NCBI GenBank assembly: GCA_003249625.1
Contig: QKII01000001.1
Span: forward strand, 1-6,480
Source of the DNA: Propionivibrio sp.
GTDB lineage: Bacteria; Pseudomonadota; Gammaproteobacteria; Burkholderiales; Rhodocyclaceae
Reading direction: 5' to 3'
Length of the DNA: 6,480 nucleotides
Part shown: piece by piece, positions 5,563 to 6,480 of the stretch
Layout: each line of letters starts with the position of its first letter
Position numbering within the stretch: position 1 is the first letter of the stretch
Notes under the pieces: model-generated
Seen by the model: the letters and a program-made list of their open reading frames with translations, nothing else
Databases searched by the model: none
What the model was told of the DNA's origin: nothing
Position numbers and translations under genes: made by a program

Positions 5563-6480
5563 TCAGACGGCACCCAATTCGACCCGATTCCGCCCGTTTT
5601 CCTTCGCGCGGTAGAGCGCCCTGTCGGCCATTGCGATCAATTGCAGCGCGCCGTTGAACTCATCCGGCACAAGAACCGCAACGCCGAAACTCGCCGTCAC
5701 CACTCCCGCCGGTGCCAGCGCGTGCGTTATCGCCAATTTCTCAATTTTCTGACGCAGAATTTCGGCAAGGGCAAATGCATCCCCGGCATCGCTATGCGCG
5801 GCGATGATGGCAAACTCCTCCCCTCCGTAACGGGCTATCAAGTCCCCCGGACGACGAACACCGGCTTCAAGAACGCCAGCCACCTGGATCAGGCATTGAT
5901 CCCCGGACAGATGGCCGTAGTGATCGTTGTATTTCTTGAAATGATCCACATCGAGCATGAGCAGCGCGACCGGTACCTTGAGGCGCCGGGCGCGCGCGAC
6001 TTCCCGGGCGAGCACCTCATCGAAGTGGCGCCGGTTCGCCACGCCGGTCAGACCGTCGGTATTGGAACGTTTCGCGAGTTCGGCATTGGCGAGTTCGAGC
6101 GCGGCCGTACGGGAGGCCACCTCTTTCTTCAGACTCTCTGCGTGGTACCTGACGCTGTCCGCCATGAGGTGCAAGGCGCCGGACAACGACTCGACTTCCT
6201 CGATCGGGCTGGGCAGGCGTTCGACGGCATCCCACTCGTGACGCCCCAGGCGGGTTGCCCTGTTGCCCAATTCCACCAGCGGCCGGGCTACCCAACGGCT
6301 GACAAAAACGCCGACGATCACACACGCCATGAGCAGTGCCAGACTGATGAAAAGAACATTGACCAGCAGGCTGCGTGACGGCTCGTCTACACGGCTTTGC
6401 GGCAGCATGTTGGCAATCGTGATCGTCGGCCCATCAGGCAGCGGGTATTGCCACCAATCGAGCAGATAGCTTTCACCATC
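5563..6480 (-). CDS. Membrane diguanylate cyclase, HAMP-GGDEF, 5' end outside the window
   Basis: 305 visible residues; the frame is open to the right edge, so the N-terminal sensor and start are missing (ATG 6408 is internal, since coding sequence clearly continues upstream). It makes cyclic di-GMP from two GTP at the inner membrane. Order seen: the end of a presumably periplasmic sensor (visible residues 1-36), one membrane helix (about 38-60), HAMP (about 61-112, with ARPLVELGN), a short coiled linker rich in Ala/Glu/Lys (113-138), then GGDEF from DGLTGVANRR (142-151). The active-site loop is GGEEF (219-223), a catalytically competent form. Metal-binding Asp177 in MLDVDHFK and RPGD (210-213), the RxxD product-inhibition site, are present. 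An active, feedback-inhibited enzyme is therefore expected. It converges on the LysR gene with a 54-bp gap lacking a clear terminator, and is probably unrelated to the transport cluster. Confidence 0.93.
   Translation of the reverse strand, partial: DGESYLLDWWQYPLPDGPTITIANMLPQSRVDEPSRSLLVNVLFISLALLMACVIVGVFVSRWVARPLVELGNRATRLGRHEWDAVERLPSPIEEVESLSGALHLMADSVRYHAESLKKEVASRTAALELANAELAKRSNTDGLTGVANRRHFDEVLAREVARARRLKVPVALLMLDVDHFKKYNDHYGHLSGDQCLIQVAGVLEAGVRRPGDLIARYGGEEFAIIAAHSDAGDAFALAEILRQKIEKLAITHALAPAGVVTASFGVAVLVPDEFNGALQLIAMADRALYRAKENGRNRVELGAV

Noticed and set aside
5641..6378. 245-codon open frame on the plus strand opposite the diguanylate cyclase
   Set aside because: It is antisense to well-conserved HAMP-GGDEF coding sequence and its translation resembles no known fold.

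Overview
The window looks like an ordinary chromosomal metabolic region of a Gram-negative proteobacterium, most likely a betaproteobacterium. The grounds are a TctC/Bug-type periplasmic binding protein (a family greatly expanded in Burkholderiales and relatives), a TyrB-type aminotransferase tail, fairly GC-rich coding sequence, and Shine-Dalgarno-led genes. The genus cannot be named from this sequence.

Layout, left to right. Positions 1-192 (+) are the last 63 codons of an aromatic amino acid aminotransferase cut by the window edge. It converges on a four-gene minus-strand cluster that ends at a hairpin terminator (233-268). In transcription order the cluster is a D-2-hydroxyacid dehydrogenase (4341-3367), a TctC/Bug solute-binding protein (3283-2318), TctB (2250-1810) and TctA (1797-292). 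The last three form a complete tripartite tricarboxylate transporter (TTT). A 186-bp divergent region (4342-4527), AT-rich in its right half, separates the cluster from a plus-strand LysR-type regulator (4528-5508). Last, convergent with the regulator, is a membrane diguanylate cyclase with HAMP and GGEEF domains (6480-5563, minus), whose N-terminal sensor runs off the right edge.

How the parts fit together (inference). The regulator probably senses a small organic acid and controls the divergent cluster. TctC would capture the acid in the periplasm, TctA/TctB would import it with an ion gradient, and the cytoplasmic dehydrogenase would interconvert a 2-hydroxy acid and its 2-oxo acid. The substrate cannot be read from the sequence. 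The aminotransferase and diguanylate cyclase look like unrelated neighbours.

The points most worth a second look are a strong terminator-less hairpin between tctC and tctB, a candidate LysR operator overlapping the -35 region upstream of a perfect TATAAT, the regulator's lack of a visible Shine-Dalgarno, and the ambiguous cofactor loop of the dehydrogenase. I saw no mobile element, CRISPR array, tRNA, rRNA or clearly novel system.
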